Below are positions 27,882 to 36,592 of a stretch of 64,000 nucleotides of DNA, one piece after another. This DNA comes from Bradyrhizobium sp. AUGA SZCCT0158 (GTDB taxonomy: Bacteria; Pseudomonadota; Alphaproteobacteria; Rhizobiales; Xanthobacteraceae): NCBI RefSeq assembly GCF_018130065.1, contig NZ_JAFCME010000001.1, positions 248,001 to 312,000 on the forward strand, written 5' to 3'. The notes below the pieces were generated by a model. The model did not search any database, was not told the DNA's origin, and was given only the letters and a program-made list of their open reading frames with translations. The translations under genes were made by a program, and so were the position numbers. Numbering within the stretch: the first letter of the stretch is position 1; every line of letters begins with the position of its first letter.

Positions 27882-30215
27882 TCAGAAGTTGAACGTCGTT
27901 GACAGGAGATAGGTACGCGGAGCCCCGAGGGATACGGCGCTGCTCACCGTGCGATAGGAGTTCCAGTACGCCTCGTTGAAGACGTTCTCGACATTGGCTC
28001 GAATGACGATCGGCTTGCCGTTCCAGGGAGACAGGAACGTGTAGCGCGCACCAAGGTCAACCCGCGTCCATGCCGGCAACTCCTGCGTATTCGCATCGTT
28101 GGCGAAACTCTCGCTGGTATAGATGACCCGACTCGTCAGCGTGAGCCCGTTCAGGAAGGGTGTGTCCCATTCGGTGCCGAAATTGATATTGACCGCCGAC
28201 ACACCGACCGGTCTTTTGCCATTATAGTTGAAGATAAATGCTCCGACCGAGGTCGATTGCCTGACCACTTCGCCGTCGATCAAGGTCACGCCACCCAGCA
28301 CGCGGATAGCGGGCGTCACTTCACCGAAGACATAGAGCTCCATGCCGCGATTGCGCTGCTCGCCGGACAATTGCCTGGCAGGTAGGCGCCCCGGAACGGG
28401 AACCGCTATCGCGTTCGGGCTGGTGATATCGAACACGCTCGCCGTGGCGGTGATGCGGCCCATATCGATCTTGACGCCGGCCTCCATCTGCTTGGTCTGA
28501 GCGGGCGGGAGGATATCGCCGACGTTCGAGTAAGTCTGGGATCCAACGACGACTTCCGGCGCCTTAAGTCCTTCGATGTAGTTGGCGTACAGCGCGATGT
28601 TTTCCAGCGGCTTCACAATGACTGCATAGCCGGGACTCCAGGTCGGAACTTCAACGCTTGATGGGATGCCTGTTAGGCGGTTTAGACTGTCCGCGCCCGC
28701 CGTCTGCCGCCTGGCCCCAACGATGAACTGAAGCCTGTTGTTGAACATCGACATCGTATCGGCGATGCCGACGCTGGAGAGCTTGGTCTGGCTTTCCAGG
28801 TTCTGCGCGACGGTAGTGAAGTTCGGGTACGGGATCGCGACCGGGTTATACAGGTTTGAATTGACCGCTGCGCCCGCCCTGCCGAACGAGCTGTAGTCGC
28901 GCTCGAAGGCGGAGTAGTTTACCGTCACGAGGTGGTTCACGGGACCGGTGTCGACCGAAGCGCGAACCCCGACCTCGCCCGCATAATTGTCATAGACATC
29001 GCGTCCATTGAAGGGTGCGGCCGTCCAGGCGCCGTTGGCGGCCGTGATGCGCGGCGACGGATAGGTGTAGTCGATCTCGCTCTTGTGATAGCCAATTGCG
29101 CCATATGCGGTGACCGACTCGGTCAGGTCGGCTTCACCGCGCGCCATCGCGAACGCATCCCTGGGCTTCCATGTCGCCCAATCCGGCATGTAATTGGTGC
29201 CGGGCTTTGGTAATGCTGGAACCGGAATGGTGGTCGCAAACGGAGGGCTGGTAGTGAACGTCAGGAACCGCAGCGGCGGGTTCAGATTTTCGGCCTGATA
29301 ACCGAGATCCGTGGAGAAGCGCACACGCTCGCCACGGTAATCCATATTGAGCACGGCATTGCCGACCTGGTCGGTCTGCCGGTCGAACGCGGTCTGTCCG
29401 CCTCCTCCACCGCCATTGAATCTGATTCCGAACTCCTTGTTTTCGCCGTAGCGCCGCGCCACATCGACCAGCGCTCCGACTTGAGACTTGGATATGTATC
29501 TGGTTGTCAGCTGCGTGATGTCGTAGTCGGGAGCGCTCTTCGTCACCAGGTTGATGCTTCCTCCGACGGCTCCTGCGGGCGGCATGCCGTTGAGCAGTAC
29601 GCCCGGCCCCTTCAGAACCTCGACACGCTCAAGGTAATTCGCCGACGTTGAATAGAACGGCGCCAACCCATAGAGGCCGTCCATGGAATAGTCGCCGCTG
29701 TCGTAGTAGAAACCGCGAATATAGGCGCCGTCGATGCCGTTGCCGCTCGGCGTCTTCATCCGGACCGAGGGATCGTTGAGCAGGACGTCGCCGACAGTGC
29801 GCGCCTGCTGGTTCTGTATCGTCTGCGCGGTATAGCTGGTCTGGTTGAACGGCGTGTTCATGACGCCGCGATTGCCCAAAAATCCGAGTTGCGATCCCGT
29901 CGCCACCTGCCCGCCCGCATAGGGGGCTGGAGGTGCACCGAGAGCTCCGGTCGAAGGTGTCGGATACGGAACCGGTTCGACGCGGCGAGGCGCCGGCGCG
30001 GCGACGCGGCGTTGCACGCGCGACGTGGACGGTTGCGTTCTCCGTGCCGCGGGCCGCGCTCGCTGCTGCTGAGTCGGGGCATCCACCGTGACAGGCGGCA
30101 AGCTCTGCGCGAACGCTTTCTGACCACTGGCAAAATCGAGAGAAAGAGCAAGATAACTTACCGCGCCCAACGAAACAGCGCGCACAACATTTCTGGCCGC
30201 AATCTTATACGTCAT
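27882..30215 (-). CDS. TonB-dependent siderophore receptor
   Basis: An outer-membrane ferric-siderophore receptor of 777 residues. The start at ATG 30215 (GGTGGAAGT just upstream) gives a signal peptide, with a hydrophobic stretch at about residues 12-25 and likely cleavage near AFAQ (about 36). A Pro/Arg/Gln-rich linker follows, then the plug domain (YTAQTIQNQQARTVGDVL, YIRGF, ERVEVLKGPGVLLNG, GGSINLVTK) and the beta-barrel. The last residue is Phe (TTFNF), as expected for an outer-membrane barrel. The ORF could be extended 34 codons upstream, but that part lacks signal-peptide character. It sits beside the lipopeptide NRPS operon and has two Irr-box-like palindromes upstream, so it is probably the cognate receptor. 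Confidence 0.95.
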   Translation of the reverse strand: MTYKIAARNVVRAVSLGAVSYLALSLDFASGQKAFAQSLPPVTVDAPTQQQRARPAARRTQPSTSRVQRRVAAPAPRRVEPVPYPTPSTGALGAPPAPYAGGQVATGSQLGFLGNRGVMNTPFNQTSYTAQTIQNQQARTVGDVLLNDPSVRMKTPSGNGIDGAYIRGFYYDSGDYSMDGLYGLAPFYSTSANYLERVEVLKGPGVLLNGMPPAGAVGGSINLVTKSAPDYDITQLTTRYISKSQVGALVDVARRYGENKEFGIRFNGGGGGGQTAFDRQTDQVGNAVLNMDYRGERVRFSTDLGYQAENLNPPLRFLTFTTSPPFATTIPVPALPKPGTNYMPDWATWKPRDAFAMARGEADLTESVTAYGAIGYHKSEIDYTYPSPRITAANGAWTAAPFNGRDVYDNYAGEVGVRASVDTGPVNHLVTVNYSAFERDYSSFGRAGAAVNSNLYNPVAIPYPNFTTVAQNLESQTKLSSVGIADTMSMFNNRLQFIVGARRQTAGADSLNRLTGIPSSVEVPTWSPGYAVIVKPLENIALYANYIEGLKAPEVVVGSQTYSNVGDILPPAQTKQMEAGVKIDMGRITATASVFDITSPNAIAVPVPGRLPARQLSGEQRNRGMELYVFGEVTPAIRVLGGVTLIDGEVVRQSTSVGAFIFNYNGKRPVGVSAVNINFGTEWDTPFLNGLTLTSRVIYTSESFANDANTQELPAWTRVDLGARYTFLSPWNGKPIVIRANVENVFNEAYWNSYRTVSSAVSLGAPRTYLLSTTFNF

Positions 30216-30354
30216 ACTTCCACCCCAAAGCCCATAAGCAGGTCCCTGAGGCCGTTCTATCTTCGCGAGTGGAAACAGCGAGTAGAAGCTATCTAAGGTA
30301 ATGCTACGTGCGCACAACGGATTGCATCAGTGGCGATCGAGCAACACCGAATAT

Positions 30355-30371
30355 TTTCGAGTCGTTCTAAA
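30355..30371. promoter_or_regulatory. Irr-box (iron control element)-like palindrome, distal
   Basis: TTTCGAG-TCG-TTCTAAA matches TTTAGAA-N3-TTCTAAA, the rhizobial Irr/ICE consensus as I recall it, at 12 of 14 arm positions with the right 3-nt spacer. It is about 140 bp upstream of the receptor start. Confidence 0.55.
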
Positions 30372-30386
30372 CAATCGCACTGAGAT

Positions 30387-30403
30387 TTTTTAACCGTTCT
30401 AAA
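30387..30403. promoter_or_regulatory. Irr-box (iron control element)-like palindrome, proximal to the hydrolase remnant
   Basis: TTTTTAA-CCG-TTCTAAA has a perfect right half and 12 of 14 arm positions of the same consensus. Its centre is 32 bp from the other site, about three helical turns, so two regulator dimers could bind one face of the DNA. Confidence 0.55.
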
Positions 30404-30456
30404 CTTGCAAGCTGCGCGCGAAGTCGAATGAAACAGTCGGACGTCGTCTCATCATC

Positions 30457-31221
30457 TCATCCCAACAAATTACGTAACGCACGGATGAAGACCCGCGAGC
30501 CGATTTCAATCAACTCGTCCGGAAAATCATAGTCCGGCTGATGCAGGCCGGGATGCCGCGTGCCCGCCCCCAGGAAAAACATCGCGGCCTTTGACCGGTA
30601 GTTGAAACGTCCAAAATCCTCCGACCCCCGCATCGGCAGCCCCTGCCCGGAATATTGCACGCCTTCTGCATCCAGCGCATTCCGGAGATGGACGACGGCC
30701 TCCGCGTCATTGATGCAATGATTGAACACGTCGCGATAGGAAATTTCCGCCTTCAGTCCTTCGCTTGCCGCGACGTCCCGGACCAGGCTTTCGGCCTGCG
30801 CGCGAAGAGCGTCCATTTTCGAATCGGTCAGCGTCCTGAGTGTCGCCCAGACCTCGGCCTGACCGGGCGAGATGCCGAACGCCGGTTCGCCCAACCTCGC
30901 ATGGGTGACCGTCACCATTGAGAACTCCTCGTCGAGCGCCCCGCCCCGACCGAGCGCGCCGATCTCGCCCAATAGTCTGGCGATTGCGGCTTGCGGTGAA
31001 ACACCGAGTTCGGGGCTCGACGCATGCGAGGTTCGCCCGGACAGTTTGATCTGCATACCGCGAGAGGCGCAGTTGACCAGCCCCTCGGCGATCGAAACTT
31101 GCCCGAGGGGAAGTCCCGGCAGATTGTGCAACGAGAACACAAAATCGGGCTGCACCTGCTCAAATTTCTCGTCGGCGAGGACGGCAGCGGCGCCAGACCC
31201 ATCCTCTTCCGCCGGCTGGAA
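30457..31221 (-). pseudogene. M20 amidohydrolase (hippurate/aminoacylase type), N-terminus deleted
   Basis: Recognisable M20D sequence begins at FQPAEEDGSGAAAVLADEKF (from 31221) and runs to the stop at 30457, about 254 codons. Later motifs are present: SLHNLPGLPLG, the dimerisation segment GRTSHASSPELGVSP, and the C-terminal MRGSEDFGRF and FLGAG. Family members are about 380 residues, so roughly the first 130 are missing, including the early zinc-ligand motifs. No start codon lies at the junction; the first in-frame candidate is GTG 31155. The upstream DNA is the hydantoinase gene in another frame. A functional enzyme is very unlikely. Confidence 0.85.
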
Positions 31222-32444
31222 CCCCGCGCCGGGTCCCAGATCGCGATATCCGCATCGGCGCCAACCGCGATCGAGCCCTTGCGCGGATGCAGATTGTAGA
31301 TCTTTGCGGGCGCCGTCGCGGTGAGGTCGACGAACTTTTCGATTCCGAGGCGCCCCCTGGAAACCATGGCGTCAAACAGCAGCGGCAACCGGACTTCAAG
31401 GCCCGGCAAACCGTTCGCCACTTGTTTGAAATTCGGATTGGGGCCGGCCTGCAGTTTACCGGTTTCGTCGAACCGGTACGGCGCGTGGTCGGACGACACG
31501 GTCTGGAGATCGCCAAGCGCCAGCGCCTGCCACAGTGCTTCCTGGTCGGCGGCGCGGCGCGGCGGCGGGCTGCACATCCATTTGGCGCCCTCCACGCCGG
31601 GCTTGTCGAGATCATCGGCAGTGAGAAACAGATATTGCGGGCAGGTTTCCGCGAACACCTTCAGCCCCTGCCCGCGCGCATCGCGGATGACCTTGGCGCC
31701 TTCCGCCGTCGAGACGTGGAAGATCATGATCGGCTGGTCGATCAACGCAGCCATGCCAATCAACCGCGTGAACGCCTCCGCTTCGGAAACGCGGGCATGG
31801 CTGATAGCGTGATATTTCGGATGGGTATAACCGCGCGCGAGCAGCCGCTTCACCATCCAGGAAATGATCCCGTGGTTCTCGGCATGGGCGCAGAGCATCG
31901 CACCGCCGTCACGCGCCGCCAGCAGAATGTCGAGCAGCGGCTCGTCATCGATCTTCAGGCGATCATAGGTCATGAAGATCTTGATCGAGCCATGGCCCTG
32001 CTTGATCAATGCCGGCAGGTCCGTCTCCAGCGTTTCCTTTGTCGGATCGGCGATGATCATGTGAAAGGCGTAGTCGATCACCGCGCCCTTTCTAGCCAGC
32101 GCGTGATAGTCCTCCAGCACCTGCGGCAGTTTCATGCCGACGTGCTGGGCCGCGAACGAGATCACACTCGTGGTGCCGCCGAAGGCGGCCGAGACCGTCG
32201 CGCTCTCGAATGTATCGGCGTTCATGATGCCCGCGGCTGAAAGCTGTTCGATATGGGCGTGGCTGTCGACACCGCCGGGCAGCACCAGCTTGCCGCTCGC
32301 ATCGATCTCGCGTCGCCCGGCCGGCAGCCCGCAGCCGACCGCGACGATCGTCTCGCCGGAAATGGCGACGTCGGCCTCGAACACGTCGCTGACGGTCGCG
32401 ACGCGTCCGCCGCGAATAAGGAGGTCGTAGGCGGGCTCGGTCAT
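31221..32444 (-). pseudogene. D-hydantoinase/dihydropyrimidinase, C-terminus lost by fusion to the M20 remnant
   Basis: A cyclic amidohydrolase that would open hydantoin or dihydropyrimidine rings. ATG 32444 has GGAG 8 nt upstream. Metal-site motifs are intact: GGVDSHAHIEQ (HxH), SIKIFMTYDRL (carboxylated Lys) and SSDHAPY (Asp). Family-like sequence stops after IAIWDPARG at about residue 408, whereas hydantoinases are usually 460-485 residues. The frame stays open to 30912 but reads about 103 residues of out-of-frame amidohydrolase DNA (Ser/Arg/Pro-rich, no family resemblance). The last beta-strand region is therefore replaced by nonsense. The 5' end is divergent from the racemase gene. A stable truncated enzyme is possible but doubtful. 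Confidence 0.85.
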
Positions 32445-32649
32445 GGCAAACTCTCCAGCAATTAAGTCCTTCAAATCCTAGGCCTTGCGCTCACCCCATA
32501 AAAGCATGGATCGTACCGTTACGCTGCCTTGCGCTTTCGCAGCAGACGGTAGACCATGCATCGCTGGATGGCATGGTCATTGCTTCCATTGTCATCCTGT
32601 TGCGCCGATCTCGCGGTATCAACGGACGCGTCACCCGCAGGAAAATACC

Positions 32650-33312
32650 ATGTCCCGGCCCCGCATTCTCGTCATCAATCCCAATTCCAACCAGCTCGTG
32701 ACACAAGGCCTGGAGCAAGCCTTGAAGCCACTCGACTTTGAAGGCGGACCGGAGATCGTCTGCGAGACCCTGGCCGAGGGCCCCTACGGGATCGAGAGCC
32801 AGGCCGACGTCGATAGCGTGGCGATGCCGCTGCGCCGGCTTGTCGAAGGCGACAACAGTTCGGCCGCCTTTGTCATTGCCTGCTACAGCGATCCGGGCCT
32901 GCATGTCTGCCGCGAAGCGACGGACCGGCCCGTTTTCGGCATCGCCGAATGCGGCGTGCTGACGGCGCTTGCGCGCGCCGAAACCTTCGGCGTCATTGCG
33001 ATCGCACCGCGCTCGATTCGCCGCCACGTCCGCTACCTCAGGCAGATGGGATTGATGGATCGCCTGACGCGGGAGCGTCCGCTCAACATGAGCGTGGCGG
33101 AGACGGCGTCGGGCGAAGGAACGCTCGCGAAGATGATCGAGGTCGGGCGCGCGCTCAAGGACGAGGACGGATCCGGCGCCATCGTGATGGGCTGTGCCGG
33201 CATGGCGCGTCACCGAAGGCCGCTGGAACAAGCGCTCGGGATTCCCGTGATCGATCCGACGCAGGCGGCTGTGACCATGGCATTGGGTACGGTGCAGTTC
33301 TCGCATCAATGA
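32650..33312 (+). CDS. Hydantoin racemase (Asp/Glu/hydantoin racemase family)
   Basis: A 220-residue racemase with the two catalytic cysteines of the family, Cys78 (FVIACYSDPG) and Cys182 (IVMGCAGM). The N-terminus ILVINPNSN and the motif FGIAEC are typical of hydantoin racemases. ATG 32650 has AGGA 8 nt upstream; earlier in-frame starts lack this and are rejected. It would interconvert 5-substituted hydantoin enantiomers for a D-selective hydantoinase. It is divergent from the hydantoinase remnant and convergent with the carbamoylase gene, a classic hydantoin-utilization grouping. The reading frame looks intact. Confidence 0.88.
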   Translation: MSRPRILVINPNSNQLVTQGLEQALKPLDFEGGPEIVCETLAEGPYGIESQADVDSVAMPLRRLVEGDNSSAAFVIACYSDPGLHVCREATDRPVFGIAECGVLTALARAETFGVIAIAPRSIRRHVRYLRQMGLMDRLTRERPLNMSVAETASGEGTLAKMIEVGRALKDEDGSGAIVMGCAGMARHRRPLEQALGIPVIDPTQAAVTMALGTVQFSHQ

Positions 33313-33368
33313 GTTTAGTTCGACAGCTCACCGTTACGTGCAAGCCACCGCGCGGAGATGCCCGACAT

Positions 33369-34301
33369 CTAGTTTTCCGGCGGCGGCACCGCGCCGGTGC
33401 GGCTGGTGATCAGGCCATAATGCTCAATGCGGCGGTGGTTGGCGAAGTTGAAGATGGTCTTCTTGCCGAAATCGGTGGCATCGAGGTCGCAAGGATACAC
33501 CAGCAATTCATCTTCTTCGGTTTTCGCCTCGAGGACGATCTCTCCGTCCGGGTTGACGATCAGGCTGCCGCCGATCAAGGGGTGGCCATCCTCGACGCCG
33601 GCCTTGGCGACGCATACGACCCAGGTAGAGTTCTGGTAGGCACCAGCCTGTGCGGACAGCCGGTTGTGGAAGAGCCGCTTCTCGGGCCCCTCCTCGCGCT
33701 TCTCGGCATTGACCGAGGGTGTGTTGTAGCCGATCAGCACCATCTCGACGCCCTGCAGACCCATCACGCGGTAGGTTTCCGGCCAGCGCCGGTCGTTGCA
33801 GACAGCCATGCCGAAGATTCCGCCGAGCGCACGCCAGACGTTGAAACCGAGATCGCCGGGCTCGAAGTAGCGCTTCTCCAGATGCTGGAACGCGCGCTTC
33901 GTGTCGAACTCCGAATGACCGGGCAGATGGACCTTGCGGTATTTGCCGACAATTGTTCCGGACTTGTCGGTGAGGATGCAGGTGTTGAAATGATGCCCAT
34001 CCGGCGTCAGTTCGGCGTAGCCAAAATTCATTGCGATCTTGTGGTGGGCCGCCCGTTCAAACAAGGGCTTTGTCGCCGCGTTCGGCATCTCGCGTTCGAA
34101 CCAGGTGTCGATCTCAGCCTGGACCTCCATGTACCAGCGTGGAAAGAACGAGGTGAGGGCAAGCTCCGGATAGACGATCAGATCGGCGCCCCTCGCCTTG
34201 GCTTCATCCATCAGCGCGATCATGCGTTTGACGACGGTTTCGCGGCTGTCGGCTTTCTGGATCGGACCCAACTGGGCGGCGGCAACAGTGATGACGCGCA
34301 T
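33369..34301 (-). CDS. N-carbamoyl-D-amino acid amidohydrolase (nitrilase superfamily)
   Basis: A 310-residue nitrilase-superfamily enzyme that closely follows the N-carbamoyl-D-amino acid hydrolase pattern (about 304 residues): PELALTSFFPRWY, FNTCILTDKSGTIVGKYRK, FQHLEKRYFEPGDLGF, CNDRRWPE and GYNTPS. The catalytic triad is Glu46, Lys123 and Cys168. The reaction hydrolyses N-carbamoyl-D-amino acid to D-amino acid, CO2 and ammonia, the last step of D-hydantoin breakdown. ATG 34301 follows AAAGG by 5 nt; an ATG at 34325 lacks a ribosome site. With the neighbouring hydantoinase broken, its substrate must come from elsewhere or the gene is now a relic. Confidence 0.93.
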   Translation of the reverse strand: MRVITVAAAQLGPIQKADSRETVVKRMIALMDEAKARGADLIVYPELALTSFFPRWYMEVQAEIDTWFEREMPNAATKPLFERAAHHKIAMNFGYAELTPDGHHFNTCILTDKSGTIVGKYRKVHLPGHSEFDTKRAFQHLEKRYFEPGDLGFNVWRALGGIFGMAVCNDRRWPETYRVMGLQGVEMVLIGYNTPSVNAEKREEGPEKRLFHNRLSAQAGAYQNSTWVVCVAKAGVEDGHPLIGGSLIVNPDGEIVLEAKTEEDELLVYPCDLDATDFGKKTIFNFANHRRIEHYGLITSRTGAVPPPEN

Positions 34302-34538
34302 GGATACCTTTCTGAGCGCTTCCATTTAAGGCGGCGCTTGCATGAACATGAAGCAGCCTGTGAAGCTCGGAGTCCTATCCGGCTCAATCGAGCCATCAGT
34401 TAAAGTTTTGGTTCACACGAAGTCAATTCCGGAGACAGTCCTCGTGATGCACGTCAGTTCTGCGTTTCTGCTCGCCGCCCCCGCGACGCGCGCCAGCGCA
34501 TGGTCGAGCGTGCCGTCACGGATCGGCGCCGGCTGCGT

Positions 34539-36464
34539 TCAGGCCGGTCGGGTCATGAAGCCGTCGAAGAATGTCGTGAGCGGCCCGTAGCCATCGAGCG
34601 GCAGAACGTGCGCCACGTACTGGTCTGGCCGTACGACCACGATGCATCCCTGTTCGCGATCGATGCCGCGCATCGTGAAGATGTCGTTGCCGCCTGTCAG
34701 GTCGGCGCAGAACATTTTTTCGTAGTCGCGAAGTCCATAACGCCCCTTCGCCGGCAGCAGGAAGGACGGCATCGCCTCGATGGCGAGCGCATGATGATCC
34801 TGCTGGAAAACCGCGCGAACATCGATCACCGAGTCGATGTCCTCGTTATCAGGGGTGAATTTCCGCACAGGAGAGTCCTGCGCCTCGGCGAGGAAGTCGC
34901 ACAGGGCCCGGATGCCGGAGTTGGACGCGGCGGGATCCTCCGCGCCGGCAAAGGCAAAAATGCGCCAGCGGCCGTCCGCCCTGACCGTGTGGCCGAGGTG
35001 AACCGGCTTGGCGTCGGCCACACGGATGACCGGCGCCGAATGAAAGCGCATGCCAATCGTCAGCCCCTCGGCCAGATGCTGATGGGTTGGCTCGCCGGTC
35101 AGGATCGAGGGCCGGTAACGGGCCGCGGTTCCCGCGGTGTAGCGCCCGTGCCTCACGAAATAGCTCTGCGTCTCGGCCGGATCGAACCCCTTGCTCGACG
35201 CGAGCAAGGCGGCCCATTCGCGGTCGAAGTCGATCAGTTCCTTGGCGATAGCCTGGCGTTCGGCCGAATAGCTGTGCAGGAGGCTGGGTGCGCAGCGTTG
35301 CCGCAAGACCGAGGCCAGCTTCCATCCGAGATTGAAGCCGTCCTGCATCGACACGTTCATGCCCTGGCCCGCTTTCGGGCTGTGGGTGTGGCAGGCGTCG
35401 CCGGCGATGAACACACGCGGCAGACGTTTCGCAACCTCCGCTTCCGGCACGTCATCGAACTTGTCGCACAGGCGCTGGCCGATCTCATAGACCGACCACC
35501 ACGGAATCTCCTTCACGTCGAGCGAATAGGGATTGAAAATGCGCCGCGCCGCCGCGATCAGGTCATCGGCCGTGATATTGCGGCTGGAAACCCGCTCCCC
35601 GGCATCGAGCTTGTCGAGTTCGATATACAGCCTGAAAAGATAGCCGCCTTCCCGCGGGATGATGATGATGCTGCCGTGGTTGGCGGACTGTATCAATGAC
35701 TTGAAGCGGACATCGGGAAAGTCGGTGACGGCCAGCACGTCCATGACGCCCCAGGCATGGTTGGCGGAGTCGCCGCGCAGCGTGCGCCCGATGCTCGTGC
35801 GCACCGTGCTGCGCGCGCCGTCGCAGCCCACCACGTAGCGCGCCTTGATGGTCTCAATCTGTCCTTCGTGCGCCGAATCGAGCCGTTCGAATCTCGCGCT
35901 CACCTGATGGGGACCGGCATCGTCGCCGGAGGTGACCGCAGGGTCGACCTGAAGATCGAGCAGGCGCCGCGCATAATATGGCTCAAGCCGCGACGGCGAT
36001 TTGCGCATGACATCAAGGTAGAAATCATGCACCCGCGCCTGGTTCAGGACGACATGCGGAAACTCCGACAGCCCGTCTTCGGTGTCCTGCACCCGTCCGC
36101 TGCGGACGATGTTGTCGGGCTGCGCGGGGTCGGGTTTCCAGAAGGTCGTCTCGTTGATCCAGCAGGCTTCCTTCAGCACACGCTCGCTGAAGCCATAGGC
36201 TTCGAACATCTCCATCGTGCGGCAGGCAACGCCATCGGCCTGGCCGCGGAGCAAAGGGCCCGGCTTCTGTTCGACGATGCAGGTCTTGATGTCGGGAAAG
36301 GCGGACAGTTGAGCCGCCAGCGTCAGCCCGGCCGGACCGCAGCCGACGATGAGGATGTCGACCTCCGCCGGAATGGCGCCGGCAGATCCTGACGCGACAA
36401 CCCGTTGTGCCGGATCTTGAATCTCGGGGTCGCCGGGTTCGAATCCGTTAAGATGGAATTGCAC
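34539..36464 (-). CDS. mobA: 3-hydroxybenzoate 4-monooxygenase
   Basis: A 641-residue FAD-dependent aromatic hydroxylase. It matches Comamonas MobA, as I remember it, along its whole length, starting with MQFHLNGF and including DTEDGLSEFPHV, WWSVYEIGQR and the C-terminal thioredoxin-like domain. The FAD dinucleotide motif is IVGCGPAGLTLAAQ (about residues 39-52), the second FAD motif is FIAGDACHTHSPKAGQGMN, and RYVVGCDGARS is present. It converts 3-hydroxybenzoate to protocatechuate with NADPH and O2. The start is GTG 36464, with GGGGAGGG 4-5 nt upstream. It is divergent from a MarR regulator, the same arrangement as mobA/mobR. No protocatechuate ring-cleavage genes are in the window. Confidence 0.94.
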   Translation of the reverse strand: MQFHLNGFEPGDPEIQDPAQRVVASGSAGAIPAEVDILIVGCGPAGLTLAAQLSAFPDIKTCIVEQKPGPLLRGQADGVACRTMEMFEAYGFSERVLKEACWINETTFWKPDPAQPDNIVRSGRVQDTEDGLSEFPHVVLNQARVHDFYLDVMRKSPSRLEPYYARRLLDLQVDPAVTSGDDAGPHQVSARFERLDSAHEGQIETIKARYVVGCDGARSTVRTSIGRTLRGDSANHAWGVMDVLAVTDFPDVRFKSLIQSANHGSIIIIPREGGYLFRLYIELDKLDAGERVSSRNITADDLIAAARRIFNPYSLDVKEIPWWSVYEIGQRLCDKFDDVPEAEVAKRLPRVFIAGDACHTHSPKAGQGMNVSMQDGFNLGWKLASVLRQRCAPSLLHSYSAERQAIAKELIDFDREWAALLASSKGFDPAETQSYFVRHGRYTAGTAARYRPSILTGEPTHQHLAEGLTIGMRFHSAPVIRVADAKPVHLGHTVRADGRWRIFAFAGAEDPAASNSGIRALCDFLAEAQDSPVRKFTPDNEDIDSVIDVRAVFQQDHHALAIEAMPSFLLPAKGRYGLRDYEKMFCADLTGGNDIFTMRGIDREQGCIVVVRPDQYVAHVLPLDGYGPLTTFFDGFMTRPA

Positions 36465-36538
36465 AAAACCCTCCCCGCGCCTGACGCGACTTCCGGGCCG
36501 TTAGCTTGCCGGGCTCCAAAAAGCCGTTGCCGAATTTA

Positions 36539-36565
36539 ATCAGTATGCTTATTATCAGTATACTT
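36539..36565. promoter_or_regulatory. Probable MarR (MobR) operator between mobA and the regulator gene
   Basis: ATCAGTATGCTT (36539-36550) and ATCAGTATACTT (36554-36565) are direct repeats that match at 11 of 12 positions. The second contains the perfect palindrome AGTATACT (36557-36564). The site lies in the 128-bp divergent promoter region, 28 bp before the regulator start, and would suit a MarR dimer repressing both genes. Confidence 0.55.
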
Positions 36566-36592
36566 GTCAAGCGAGCGACCTGGAGGGTTTGG

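Noticed and set aside
30912..31220. In-frame tail of the hydantoinase frame, considered as a novel C-terminal domain
   Set aside because: The same DNA encodes clear M20 amidohydrolase sequence in another frame, and the tail is Ser/Arg/Pro-rich without domain character.
34302..34538. Possible small plus-strand gene between the carbamoylase and mobA genes
   Set aside because: The open frame beginning near 34342 runs into mobA DNA, lacks a ribosome site and has no protein-like features. I see nothing else in this gap.
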